From: RFTU01 sp049423145
Lineage (GTDB): Bacteria > Pseudomonadota > Gammaproteobacteria > Burkholderiales > Burkholderiaceae_C
Reading direction: 5' to 3'
Assembly: GCA_049423145.1 (NCBI GenBank)
Contig: JBMSQF010000047.1
Location: forward strand, 1-21,610
DNA length: 21,610 bases
In this document: positions 6,763-15,247 of the stretch, piece after piece
Position numbering within the stretch: position 1 is the stretch's first letter
Layout: each line of letters starts with the position of its first letter
Made by a program: the position numbers and the translations under genes
The notes under the pieces: model-generated
Seen by the model: only the letters and a program-made list of their open reading frames with translations
What the model was told of the DNA's origin: nothing
Database searches by the model: none

Positions 6763-7443
6763 TCAGCCGATGTGCTGCTGGAGGAAGACCGCGCTGCGTT
6801 CGCGCGCGAGTTGCGCCGCAGCGGAGTCGAAAGAACCCCGCTGGTCACAGTTGAATCCGTGGTCGGCCGCGTAGAGGTGAACCTGCACACCCGGTTGTGC
6901 CGCGGCAAAGGCCTGCACGCTGTCGGTCGGAATCCAGTGGTCGCGTTCACCGAAGTGAGCCAGCACCGGACACAGGGGCTTGAGCGCCGCATGGTTGGGA
7001 ATACCGCCGCCGTAGTAGGGCACCGCAGCAGAGAACCCCGCCACCTTGCAGGCCGAGAGCCAACTCAATAGACCCCCCCAACAAAATCCGAGTACCGCTA
7101 CCTTGCCCGCAGCGCCCAAACGCCGCTGCAGTTCCTGCCGGGCCGCATCGATATCCCGCAGGGGTGCGTCCAGGCCTGCCGCCTGCATCAGACCAAAACC
7201 GCGCTGCATGTCGGCCTCGGCATAGCCCAGCTCCACGCCGCGCTCCTGCCGGTCAAACAAGGCCGGTGCGAGGGCGCAATAGCCCCGTTCCGCCCAATGG
7301 TCGGCCACGGAGCGGATGTGGGAATTCACACCGAAGATTTCCTGCACGATCACGATGGCACCCCGCGCCGTGCCGGTCGGTTCAGCCAGGTAAGCCGAGA
7401 GTTGATGACCGTCGGATGCGGTGAGTTGCAGTGCGTGGCCCAT
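6763..7443 (-). CDS. Dienelactone hydrolase family protein (carboxymethylenebutenolidase-like)
   Basis: This is a cytoplasmic alpha/beta hydrolase of the dienelactone hydrolase family, 226 aa, the usual length. The catalytic pattern is complete: Glu35 in QEIFG, the nucleophile Cys121 in GFCWGG, Asp168 in GERDHWIP and His195 in DHGFNCD. Characterised relatives open the dienelactone ring in chloroaromatic breakdown, but many genomic copies are general hydrolases, and no catechol pathway genes are in view, so the substrate is unknown. AAAGGA lies 10 nt before the ATG. It follows the HCCA-isomerase-like gene on the same strand after 45 bp, so co-transcription is likely. It ends at the two-way terminator. 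Confidence 0.92.
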   Translation of the reverse strand: MGHALQLTASDGHQLSAYLAEPTGTARGAIVIVQEIFGVNSHIRSVADHWAERGYCALAPALFDRQERGVELGYAEADMQRGFGLMQAAGLDAPLRDIDAARQELQRRLGAAGKVAVLGFCWGGLLSWLSACKVAGFSAAVPYYGGGIPNHAALKPLCPVLAHFGERDHWIPTDSVQAFAAAQPGVQVHLYAADHGFNCDQRGSFDSAAAQLARERSAVFLQQHIG

Positions 7444-7488
7444 GGTGCATGCGTCCTTTCTGAGGAAGGGGAGTGAGGCCGGCGAAGG

Positions 7489-8097
7489 TCAACCAGCAGA
7501 GCCTTCAGCGAGTTTGCGTTCCACGAAATCGAGTCGGTCCTGTCCCCAGAAGATCTCGCCGTTGACCACATAGCTCGGGGCACCGAACACACCGGCGTCG
7601 ATGGCTTCCTGCGTGTAGCGCTCGTAGGCTTCTTGAACCGACTGCGACCGTGAATCGTCGAGCCGCCGTTGCGGCAAACCCGCCTTCTGCAGCAGTTCGG
7701 CCAGAACCTTGTCGTCAGCGATGCTGAGTTCATGAACCCAAACGGCGCGGAGGATGCCGTCGGCAATGCGCATGCCGGCATCCACCCCATCGTGCTGGTC
7801 GACCGCAATGATCAGGCGGGCGGCGTCATCACCGGCCACTGGGAAGTAGCGGGGTTGCTGGTTGATGGGCAGGCCCAGCCACTTGGCATAGCGGTCGAGT
7901 TCCAGGAGGCGATAGGCCTGCCGCTGAGGTGCCCGTTTGCTCAGGGGCAAACCGCCGGACACCGGGAAGACGCGGCCACCCAGGTCAAAGGGCTTGAGCC
8001 GGATCCTGGCACCGTGCTGCAGCGCAATGCCCTGCAATCGCCGATGCCCCAAATAGGTCCACGGCGACTGCGGCACCAGGTAGTAGTCCAACTCCAT
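7489..8097 (-). CDS. 2-hydroxychromene-2-carboxylate isomerase-like protein (DsbA/kappa-GST fold)
   Basis: This is a thioredoxin-fold protein of the HCCA isomerase (NahD)/kappa-class glutathione transferase group, about 202 aa. Known members use glutathione to isomerise 2-hydroxychromene-2-carboxylate in naphthalene breakdown. Diagnostic parts are YYLVPQSPWTYLG near the N-terminus, with Ser in the place of the DsbA catalytic cysteine, and GVFGAPSYVVNGEIFWGQDR near the C-terminus. Two tandem ATGs occur. GGAGGT ends 2 nt before the first (8100) and 5 nt before the second (8097), so the second is preferred. No other naphthalene genes are near, so its physiological substrate is unknown. It lies between uvrA and the hydrolase on the same strand. 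Confidence 0.9.
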   Translation of the reverse strand: MELDYYLVPQSPWTYLGHRRLQGIALQHGARIRLKPFDLGGRVFPVSGGLPLSKRAPQRQAYRLLELDRYAKWLGLPINQQPRYFPVAGDDAARLIIAVDQHDGVDAGMRIADGILRAVWVHELSIADDKVLAELLQKAGLPQRRLDDSRSQSVQEAYERYTQEAIDAGVFGAPSYVVNGEIFWGQDRLDFVERKLAEGSAG

Positions 8098-8161
8098 CAT
8101 CCACCTCCAACTTCAGGGGACGCACCTTAGCGCAAGCGCGTCGATCCTGCAGAACTGCGGT

Positions 8162-11113
8162 TCAGGCTGCCCGTGCCCGTGCCCGTGCGGGCAACCCTGC
8201 CGAAAGCAAGGGTTGAAGGAAGCGTCCCGTGTGGCTCCCGGGGCAGGCGGCTACCGCCTCCGGTGTGCCCATCACGACGAGTTGGCCGCCACCACTGCCC
8301 CCTTCGGGCCCCAGGTCGATCACCCAGTCGGCCGTCTTGATCACATCCAGATTGTGTTCAATGACGACAATGGTGTTGCCGGCCTCTCGCAACTGCGCCA
8401 GCACCTTCAGCAAGAGTTGGATGTCGTGGAAATGCAGGCCGGTGGTCGGCTCGTCCAGGATATAGAGCGTGCGGCCGGTATCGCGCTTGGAGAGTTCCAG
8501 CGCCAGTTTCACCCGCTGCGCTTCGCCACCCGACAAGGTGGTGGCGCTTTGGCCAAGGGTGATGTAGCCCAGACCGACGTCCAGGAGCGTCTGCAGCTTG
8601 CGCGCGATGGCGGGCACGGCGGCAAAGAAGGCATGCGCCTCTTCGACCGTCATGCCCAGCACCTCGTGGATGTTCTTGCCCTTGTAGAGGATCTCCAGCG
8701 TCTCCCGGTTGTAGCGTTTGCCCAGGCAAACATCGCAGGGTACATACACATCCGGCAGGAAGTGCATCTCCACCTTGATCACACCGTCGCCCTGACAACT
8801 TTCGCAGCGTCCACCGCCCTGGGCCGCGGCCACATTGAAGGAGAAGCGCCCGGGGCCGTAGCCGCGCTCCCGCGCAGTGGGCACATCGGCAAACAGCTCG
8901 CGGATCGGTGTGAACAGGCCGGTGTAGGTGGCCGGATTGCTGCGCGGGGTTCGGCCGATCGGGCTTTGGTCGACATTGATCACCTTGTCCAGAACCTCGA
9001 CACCGTCGATCTCATCATGAGGGGCCGGCTCGGTACCGGCACCGTTGAGCCGCCGCGCCACGGCAGCGTAGAGCGTGTCGTTGATCAGGGTGCTCTTGCC
9101 GGAACCGGACACACCGGTGACACAGGTCATCACACCCAGCGGGATGTCCACGGTCACCCCTTGGAGGTTGTGGCCCCGCGCGTTGACGATGCGCAGATGG
9201 GAGGGTCCCGACAGTCCCCAGGCCCCCGCGGCGGGTGTGCGTCGCTGTTCAGGCACTTCGATGCGCAGCAACTGACCGAGGTAACGGCCCGTGAGCGAGT
9301 CGTCGTTGCCCGCGACCTCGTCCGGTGTGCCCTGCGCCATCACACGCCCGCCATGCACGCCCGCACCCGGTCCGATGTCCACCACATGATCGGCGGCCCG
9401 GATCATGTCCTCGTCGTGTTCCACCACGATCACGCTGTTGCCCAGGTCGCGCAGGTGCTGCAGGGTGGCGATCAGGCGTTCGTTGTCGCGCTGGTGCAAA
9501 CCGATGCTGGGTTCATCAAGTACGTACATCACGCCGGTCAGGCCCGAGCCGATCTGGCTGGCCAGGCGGATGCGCTGGGCTTCCCCGCCCGAGAGGGTGT
9601 CCGCGCTGCGGTCCAGGGTGAGGTAGTTCAGGCCCACATCGTTGAGGAAGCGCAGGCGCGAGCGGATTTCCCTGACGACCTTATCCGCGATGCCCGCCTT
9701 GCTGCCCTGCAGTTGCAGGCTGTTGAAGTAGGCGTGGCAGTCCCGCAGTGTGGCGCTCTCCACCGCGTAGATGGGACGACCGCGCGTACCGTCATGGTGG
9801 CGAAGGAACACGTGCAGCGCCTCTCGGCGCAGGCGATGCCCTTGGCAGGTGGGGCAAGGCTTGGGCGACTGCAGGCGCGCGAGTTCCTCACGCACCAGGG
9901 GCGAATCGGTCTCGCGCAGGCGCCGCTCCAGTGTGGGAATGATGCCTTCGAAGGGATGCCGTCGCCGCACCACGCGGGACTTGCCCCGTCCCCCTTCGGT
10001 TGCGTATTCGAACTCGATGGCCTCCTCACCCGATCCCTGCAGCAACAGGTCCTGGATTTGTTTGGAGAGCGACTCAAAGGGGACCTCCAAGTCGAAGCGG
10101 TAATGTGCAGCCACCGATTCCAGCAGGCTGAAGGTGTAGCGGTTGCGTCGATCCCAGCCCTTGATGGCGCCACTGGCCAGGCTCAATTCCGGGAAACCCA
10201 CCACGCGCTGGGGGTCGAAGGCGGTGACGTGACCCAGGCCGTCGCAGCTCGGGCAGGCTCCCATGGGGGAGTTGAAGGAGAACAGGCGTGGCTCCAGCTC
10301 GGGCAGCGAGTACGCACAGATCGGACAGGCATAGGTGCTGGAAAACCAATGCTCACGGCCGGTGTCGATTTCCAAGGCCACCACCCGACCGTGTGCCATG
10401 CGCAAGGCATTCTCGAAGCTCTCGGCCAGACGCTGGCGCTGGGCACCGGCTTCTTCGGTGCGGGTCCTGAGGCGATCGACAACGACATCGATGTCGTGCT
10501 TCTCATGCGCCTGCAGCACAGGCAGTTCACTGACCTCGAACACGCGCGCGCTGGCCTGTCCAGCCCGGATGCGAAAGCGTACGTAGCCGCGGGACTGCAT
10601 GTCCTCCAAGAGCTCGGCAAAGGTGCCCTTGCGGTCGCGGACCACCGGGGCCAGGATCATCAGCTTGGTTCCCTCTGGCAGCGACAGGACGGCATCGACC
10701 ATCTGCGCCACGGGCGTGGCCGCAAGAGGCTCATCGTGGTCAGGGCAGTATGGCGTTCCGGCGCGGGCGTAGAGCAAGCGCAGGTAGTCGTGGATCTCCG
10801 TGATCGTGCCCACCGTGGAGCGGGGGTTGTGGCTGGTGGCCTTCTGCTCGATGGCGATCGCAGGACTCAGGCCCTCGATGACGTCGACGTCGGGCTTATC
10901 GGTCTGCTGCAGAAACTGCCGGGCGTAGGCCGAAAGGCTTTCAACGTAACGCCGCTGACCTTCGGCGTAGAGCGTGTCGAAAGCCAGGCTGGACTTGCCG
11001 GAGCCCGACAGGCCGGTGATCACCACCAGGGCATTTTTGGGAATGTCGAGGTCGACATTCTTCAGGTTGTGGGTGCGGGCGCCACGGATGCGCAGATGGG
11101 TGTCGGCCGGCAT
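8162..11113 (-). CDS. uvrA: Excinuclease ABC subunit A
   Basis: UvrA (983 aa) is the damage-sensing ATPase of nucleotide excision repair; it loads UvrB at lesions. Both ABC halves are intact: Walker A GLSGSGKS (34-41) and GVSGSGKS, signatures LSGGEAQRIRLA and LSGGEAQRVKLA, and Walker B VLDEPSIGLH and ILDEPTTGLH. Zinc-binding Cys pairs are seen in CPICAYS with CPSCDG, and in CESCQGDG with CDVCLGK. It is slightly longer than the usual 940-950 residues, partly from a tail ending PARARARAA encoded by three copies of a hexanucleotide at 8169-8186. recQ lies 43 bp upstream on the same strand, so a shared transcript is plausible. No CTGT-N8-ACAG LexA box is evident in that gap. Confidence 0.98.
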   Translation of the reverse strand: MPADTHLRIRGARTHNLKNVDLDIPKNALVVITGLSGSGKSSLAFDTLYAEGQRRYVESLSAYARQFLQQTDKPDVDVIEGLSPAIAIEQKATSHNPRSTVGTITEIHDYLRLLYARAGTPYCPDHDEPLAATPVAQMVDAVLSLPEGTKLMILAPVVRDRKGTFAELLEDMQSRGYVRFRIRAGQASARVFEVSELPVLQAHEKHDIDVVVDRLRTRTEEAGAQRQRLAESFENALRMAHGRVVALEIDTGREHWFSSTYACPICAYSLPELEPRLFSFNSPMGACPSCDGLGHVTAFDPQRVVGFPELSLASGAIKGWDRRNRYTFSLLESVAAHYRFDLEVPFESLSKQIQDLLLQGSGEEAIEFEYATEGGRGKSRVVRRRHPFEGIIPTLERRLRETDSPLVREELARLQSPKPCPTCQGHRLRREALHVFLRHHDGTRGRPIYAVESATLRDCHAYFNSLQLQGSKAGIADKVVREIRSRLRFLNDVGLNYLTLDRSADTLSGGEAQRIRLASQIGSGLTGVMYVLDEPSIGLHQRDNERLIATLQHLRDLGNSVIVVEHDEDMIRAADHVVDIGPGAGVHGGRVMAQGTPDEVAGNDDSLTGRYLGQLLRIEVPEQRRTPAAGAWGLSGPSHLRIVNARGHNLQGVTVDIPLGVMTCVTGVSGSGKSTLINDTLYAAVARRLNGAGTEPAPHDEIDGVEVLDKVINVDQSPIGRTPRSNPATYTGLFTPIRELFADVPTARERGYGPGRFSFNVAAAQGGGRCESCQGDGVIKVEMHFLPDVYVPCDVCLGKRYNRETLEILYKGKNIHEVLGMTVEEAHAFFAAVPAIARKLQTLLDVGLGYITLGQSATTLSGGEAQRVKLALELSKRDTGRTLYILDEPTTGLHFHDIQLLLKVLAQLREAGNTIVVIEHNLDVIKTADWVIDLGPEGGSGGGQLVVMGTPEAVAACPGSHTGRFLQPLLSAGLPARARARAA

Positions 11114-11156
11114 GCTGGGTGTTTTGGGAGCAACCGAGCATCATACGGAATTGGCG

Positions 11157-13091
11157 TCAGGCGCGCATCAGTTCGAGCAGCGCGGGACCATAGGCCTCCA
11201 ACTTGTGCGCACCGACGCCGTTGATGGTGCCCAGTTCTTGGGCGGTCGTGGGGCAACGGGCCGCCATCTCAGCCAGGGTGCTGTCGTGAAAGATGACATA
11301 GGGCGGACGCCCCTGGGCCCTGGCTTCCTGGGTGCGCCAAGACTTCAGGTGGTCATAACGCCTGCGGGCGGCCTCATCGAACTCGATGATCCAGTCGTGC
11401 GCGCTGCGGGCGGGGGCGCCAGCGGTGCCGCCGCTGCGGCGCGGGATGCGCGTCTGGCGCTGGGCCAGCTTGAGCCGCTCGCGGGGCTGCTTCATGGGCA
11501 GGGTGACTTCGCCCTTGAGGACAGCCCGCGCCGAATCGGTCAGCAGCAGCGTCGGCAGCTCGACTTCAGTGACCACATGGCCCTGCGCCACCAGTTGCCG
11601 CAGGACGGCACGCCACTGGGCTTCTCCCAAGTGGGCGCCAATGCCGAAGGTGGACAGTTCATCATGACCGTACTGGCGCACCTTGGGTGACCGCTTGCCG
11701 ACGAGAACATCCATCAGGTGCGCAGCACCAAAGGAGCGGGCGCCATTGAAGGTGCCGTGGCGCGCCATGCGGTAGATGCAACTCAGGGCCATGCGCGCCG
11801 CTTCCGTGCCATCCCAGATCTGGGGGGGCTCCAGGCAGTTGTCGCAGTTGCCGCAGGGCTCGCTTTCTTCGCCGAAATACCCCAGCAAGCGCTGGCGACG
11901 GCAATCATGGGCTTCAGCCAAGGTCAGCATGGCTTCAAGCTTGCCGCGCAACACGCGCTTGAAGTCTTCGCTGGCCTGCCCGTCCTCGATGAGCCGGCGC
12001 TGGCCGACCACATCGGCCAGGCCATAGACCATCCAAGCCTCGGCCGGTTCGCCATCGCGGCCCGCTCGACCGGTTTCCTGGTAGTAGCCCTCCACGGTGC
12101 GCGGCAGGTCAAGGTGCGCCACGAATCGCACATCGGGCTTGTCGATGCCCATGCCAAAGGCGATGGTGGCCACCATCACCAGACCGCCGTCGCGGGTGTC
12201 ATGGTCCACGAAGGCCTGTTGGTGCTGCTGACGTGTGGTGAGGTCCAGTCCCGCGTGGTAGGGCAGTGCGCGCAGTCCCTGGTCGCTGAGCCACACTGCG
12301 GTCTCCTCCACCTTTTTTCGGGTGGCGCAGTAGACGATGCCCGCTTCGTCCTGGTGGCCTTCTCGAATGAAGGCCAGCAGCTGGGCGCGGGGATCCTCCT
12401 TCTCGACGATGGTGTAGCGGATGTTGGGACGATCGAAACTGCTGATGAAGGGCCGTGCGTCCTGCAGGGCCAGGCGCTCGATGATGTCGGCGCGGGTGAT
12501 GGCGTCTGCCGTGGCCGTCAGCGCCAGCCGCGGCACGGTGGGGTAGCGCTCGGCCAATTGCGACAGGCCCAGGTAGTCCTCGCGGAAGTCATGCCCCCAC
12601 TGGCTCACGCAGTGCGCTTCGTCGATGGCCAGCAGGCTGAGCAGCCCCCGTTCGTGCAGCGAATCGAGCATGGCCAGAAAACGCGGCGTCAGGACGCGCT
12701 CGGGAGCGGCATACAGCAGGCTGAGGTTCCCACTGCGCCAACGGCGCTCGATCGAGAGCGCCTCGTCGGCGCCGAGGGTGGAATTGAGGAAGGCTGCCTC
12801 GACCCCGAGTTGCTCCAAGGTGCTCACCTGGTCTTGCATCAGCGCGATGAGGGGGCTGACCACCAGCGTGGCCCCCTGGCCCCTGCGCTGCCGCACCAGA
12901 GCCGGCACCTGGTAGCACAGGCTCTTGCCCCCGCCGGTGGGCATGAGCACCAGCGCATGGCCGCCCGCGCACACATGGTCGACGATTGCACCCTGTTGCC
13001 CACGGAAGGCGCCGTATCCAAAGACTTCATGCAGCACCGACAGGGGGGTGTGCAAGCGGTTTTGGTCGGGTTCCTGGGGCAGTGCGGACAT
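11157..13091 (-). CDS. recQ: ATP-dependent DNA helicase RecQ
   Basis: RecQ (644 aa) is a 3'-5' DNA helicase acting in recombination and replication-fork repair. The layout is helicase core with MPTGGGKSLCYQ (Walker A, 52-57) and AIDEAHCVSQWGHDF (DEAH 157-160); motif VI QETGRAGRDGE; the zinc region with CRRQRLLGYFGE and CGNCDNC; a winged-helix part; and a C-terminal HRDC domain (FDEAARRRYDHLKSWR onward). The ATG at 13091 (MSALPQEP) is chosen over an open-frame start at 13193, because the extra 34 residues look non-coding and would use up most of the gap to ssb. It diverges from ssb across 168 bp and is followed by uvrA. Confidence 0.96.
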   Translation of the reverse strand: MSALPQEPDQNRLHTPLSVLHEVFGYGAFRGQQGAIVDHVCAGGHALVLMPTGGGKSLCYQVPALVRQRRGQGATLVVSPLIALMQDQVSTLEQLGVEAAFLNSTLGADEALSIERRWRSGNLSLLYAAPERVLTPRFLAMLDSLHERGLLSLLAIDEAHCVSQWGHDFREDYLGLSQLAERYPTVPRLALTATADAITRADIIERLALQDARPFISSFDRPNIRYTIVEKEDPRAQLLAFIREGHQDEAGIVYCATRKKVEETAVWLSDQGLRALPYHAGLDLTTRQQHQQAFVDHDTRDGGLVMVATIAFGMGIDKPDVRFVAHLDLPRTVEGYYQETGRAGRDGEPAEAWMVYGLADVVGQRRLIEDGQASEDFKRVLRGKLEAMLTLAEAHDCRRQRLLGYFGEESEPCGNCDNCLEPPQIWDGTEAARMALSCIYRMARHGTFNGARSFGAAHLMDVLVGKRSPKVRQYGHDELSTFGIGAHLGEAQWRAVLRQLVAQGHVVTEVELPTLLLTDSARAVLKGEVTLPMKQPRERLKLAQRQTRIPRRSGGTAGAPARSAHDWIIEFDEAARRRYDHLKSWRTQEARAQGRPPYVIFHDSTLAEMAARCPTTAQELGTINGVGAHKLEAYGPALLELMRA

Positions 13092-13259
13092 GCTTGGGCG
13101 CGAAAACCGGATGTTACCGGGCCCGCAGTAGGTCCGCGGCCACCGGTGCGGGTCACCCGCCAGTCCCTCTGCCGAGGGATGGCCGCAGCCCACCCGCTCG
13201 GCATAATGGTCTGCACCGGCAAATCACAACGCCCAACACCAGCACTGCGGAGCTCGCTC
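13092..13259. promoter_or_regulatory. Divergent recQ/ssb intergenic region
   Basis: This 168-bp spacer must carry the recQ (minus) and ssb (plus) promoters. On plus, CATAAT at 13202-13207 is a fair -10 without a good -35. GGAG at 13249-13252 is the ssb ribosome binding site, 7 nt from the ATG. I did not find a LexA-type CTGT-N8-ACAG box. Confidence 0.4.
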
Positions 13260-13739
13260 ATGGCCTCAATCAACAAAGTCATCCTCATCGGCAACCTCGG
13301 CCGCGACCCTGAACTGCGCTACACCCCCAGCGGCTCGGCCGTGTGCAATGTCAGCATCGCCACCACCCGCAACTGGAAGAACAAGGACAGCGGCGAGCGT
13401 GTGGAAGAAACCGAATGGCACCGCGTGGTGTTCTACGACCGCCTGGCCGAGATCGCCGGCGAATACCTCAAGAAGGGCCGTCCGGTTTATGTCGAAGGCC
13501 GCCTGAAGACCCGCAAGTGGCAAGACAAGGAAGGCAAGGACAACTACACCACCGAAATCGTGGCGGAGCAGATGCAGATGCTCGGTTCACGCGAAGGCAG
13601 CGGCGGCATGGGCGACGAAGAAGGCTACACACCGGCACGCCGTGAATCACCCGCGGCGGCCAAGCCTGCGGGTGCAGCGAAGCCGGCGTCCGCGTCCAAG
13701 CCTTCCCTGGCAGACATGGATGACGACATTCCCTTCTGA
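13260..13739 (+). CDS. ssb: Single-stranded DNA-binding protein
   Basis: SSB (159 aa) coats single-stranded DNA in replication, recombination and repair. The OB-fold domain occupies about residues 1-112 (MASINKVILIGNLGRDPELR, then TEWHRVVFYDRLAEIAGEYL and KGRPVYVEGRLKTRKW). A flexible Gly/Ala/Pro linker follows, then the acidic protein-docking tail DMDDDIPF, which in E. coli recruits partners including RecQ. The ATG at 13260 has GGAG 7 nt upstream; the frame is open far upstream only because it runs antisense to recQ. It is divergent from recQ, and the next gene's reading frame overlaps its last 20 bases. Confidence 0.98.
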   Translation: MASINKVILIGNLGRDPELRYTPSGSAVCNVSIATTRNWKNKDSGERVEETEWHRVVFYDRLAEIAGEYLKKGRPVYVEGRLKTRKWQDKEGKDNYTTEIVAEQMQMLGSREGSGGMGDEEGYTPARRESPAAAKPAGAAKPASASKPSLADMDDDIPF

Positions 13740-14733
13740 AGACCAAGGGGCCGCGCACCGCCTGTCGCGTCGCACGCTGGGGCTGCGTGCGTGCCGTTCC
13801 TGGGCCCTCTGGAGTCTCATCGGGGGCGGGGCATGGTCTTCAGCCCTCGCCGCCGCGCCCACCGAGCGTCCCATGGCCCGCGTTGATGTCGGCCATCTGG
13901 AGCGATGGGAGGCCCCACCCTTGCGACACATCACGCCGCGACCGGTGGATGTGTGGATACCCCCGGGCTTGAAGCCCGGACAGCCCCATCGCGTGCTGTG
14001 CATGCACGACGGGCAAATGCTCTTTGATGCCCGCACCACCTGGAATCGCCAGGCCTGGAATGCGCATCACGCCGTGCTCGCGGGTCTCGGTTCACGGCCG
14101 GATGCCCTGCCCACCATCATCCTGGGCATCTGGAACCTCCAAGGGCAGCGCTACGCCGAATACTTTCCCGAGAAGGCCTTGGCCCTGGCTTCCCGCGCCG
14201 CGAGAGAAGGCTATGTGCGCCGGGAAGCGCATGGACAGGCCAAGGCGGATGCCTACCTCCGCTGCATCGTGGATGAGCTGTTGCCGCACCTGGAATCCCG
14301 CTGGGGTCCGCGGGCCGATGGCCATGGGGTGCTCGTGGCCGGGGCCAGCATGGGCGGCCTGATTTCGCTGTACGCGCTGTGCGAGTACCCGCACATTTTC
14401 TCGGGTGCAGCCGGGCTGTCCACGCATTGGGTCTCGGTGGCCCCCAGCCGCAGCGATGACGACAAGCGCAACCAAGACCTCTCGCGGGCCTTCCTGGACT
14501 ATCTGGGCCAGAAGCTGCCCCCAGCGGGGCGCCACCGCATCTGGGCCGACCGGGGAGATGACGCGCTGGATGCCCTGTACGCGCCAGGCCTGACGGAATT
14601 CGGCCAGCTCTTGGCCGCGCGCGGCTACACCGCTCGGGATGGTGTGGCCCGTGTGTTTGGCGGTACCGGCCACAATGAAACCGACTGGAGCCGGCGCTTC
14701 AGCGAGGCGGTTCGCTTCATCGCCGGCGCCTGA
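13720..14733 (+). CDS. Exported putative esterase (PF00756-like alpha/beta hydrolase), possible Tat substrate
   Basis: This is an alpha/beta hydrolase of the putative-esterase (Esterase D/enterochelin-esterase-like) family, 337 aa from the chosen ATG. Nucleophile Ser210 lies in GASMGG, His318 in GGTGHNETDW, and the acid is probably one of Asp277-Asp281 in WADRGDDALD; MHDGQMLFD precedes the catalytic core. The N-terminus has twin arginines in SRRTLGL (16-22), a hydrophobic stretch and an AxA-type site at SALAAAP, suggesting Tat export, though the spacing includes another Arg at 28. ATG 13720 lies inside the last 20 bases of ssb in another frame and is the last start before the signal; no good ribosome site precedes it. 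Translational coupling to ssb is possible. The substrate is unknown. Confidence 0.82.
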   Translation: MTTFPSEDQGAAHRLSRRTLGLRACRSWALWSLIGGGAWSSALAAAPTERPMARVDVGHLERWEAPPLRHITPRPVDVWIPPGLKPGQPHRVLCMHDGQMLFDARTTWNRQAWNAHHAVLAGLGSRPDALPTIILGIWNLQGQRYAEYFPEKALALASRAAREGYVRREAHGQAKADAYLRCIVDELLPHLESRWGPRADGHGVLVAGASMGGLISLYALCEYPHIFSGAAGLSTHWVSVAPSRSDDDKRNQDLSRAFLDYLGQKLPPAGRHRIWADRGDDALDALYAPGLTEFGQLLAARGYTARDGVARVFGGTGHNETDWSRRFSEAVRFIAGA

Positions 14734-15247
14734 AGCGCTTGATTCCTCGGGTGGACGGCTCGGGGGCGGGAAAGGCCGCCATGACACGGCGCACCCACCA
14801 CACCACGCCCCCAAGGAACGCGATGTTCAGCCCCAGGAAGGCCACGGCCGAGTAGAGCGACAAGCGCGGGTCGATGCGTTCACCCACAAACAGCGCCAGC
14901 ACGCCAGCCAGAAAGACGGTGAGCAAGGTTCCCATCCCGTCGAGGTAGGGCGACAGACGGTCCAGGCTGGAGGGGCGGCGCTCACCAGTGAACCAGTATT
15001 CGGCATAAGGCAGATTCACCCCACCGCTGCTCATGCGCTGCAAGAGCACCATCACCGCCGGTCCCGCGCCCCAGGGCGCCAGCACCATGGCGATGGACAG
15101 CATCACCAGCGCCCCACGCTCGGCGAGGATCTCGGGCGCGTCACCGTAGGAAGACCAGGCGTGCTGAAGAAGGGCCAGGCTCGCGACCCAGGTCACGAGG
15201 AACAGTCGGCGTGAGGGCTTAGACCACCGCCCCAGCGTTCGGATCAT
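14717..15247 (-). CDS. Conserved-looking four-helix inner membrane protein, function unknown
   Basis: This is a 176-residue protein with about four predicted membrane segments (residues 14-30, 46-70, 103-122 and 129-153) and a basic C-terminus ending KRFRRRR. Between helices two and three, NLPYAEYWFTGERRPSSLDR resembles a segment I recall from uncharacterised bacterial membrane proteins (NLPNRDYW...PERR). I do not assign a function. The ATG at 15247 sits inside the end of secF, 29 bases of overlap in another frame, so it is probably translated from the yajC-secD-secF message. Its 3' end overlaps the opposing esterase gene by 17 bp. A role in Sec export is not shown. Confidence 0.72.
   Translation of the reverse strand: MIRTLGRWSKPSRRLFLVTWVASLALLQHAWSSYGDAPEILAERGALVMLSIAMVLAPWGAGPAVMVLLQRMSSGGVNLPYAEYWFTGERRPSSLDRLSPYLDGMGTLLTVFLAGVLALFVGERIDPRLSLYSAVAFLGLNIAFLGGVVWWVRRVMAAFPAPEPSTRGIKRFRRRR

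Noticed and set aside
7489..8097. Naphthalene or chloroaromatic degradation cluster suggested by the HCCA-isomerase-like and dienelactone hydrolase genes
   Set aside because: No dioxygenase, ferredoxin, aldolase or catechol genes are nearby. Both families are common as general housekeeping enzymes.
8213..11224. A 1003-codon open frame on the plus strand opposite uvrA
   Set aside because: It lies wholly antisense to an intact, fully motif-bearing UvrA. Long antisense frames are expected in GC-rich genes with strong third-position bias, and the product shows no recognisable domain.
11718..13259. Open frame in phase with ssb extending some 1.5 kb upstream
   Set aside because: It is antisense to recQ and only by chance lacks stops. 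The ssb start at 13260 has a ribosome site and the standard SSB N-terminus.
13092..13259. SOS (LexA) box shared by recQ and ssb
   Set aside because: No CTGT-N8-ACAG or close variant found by eye on either strand.
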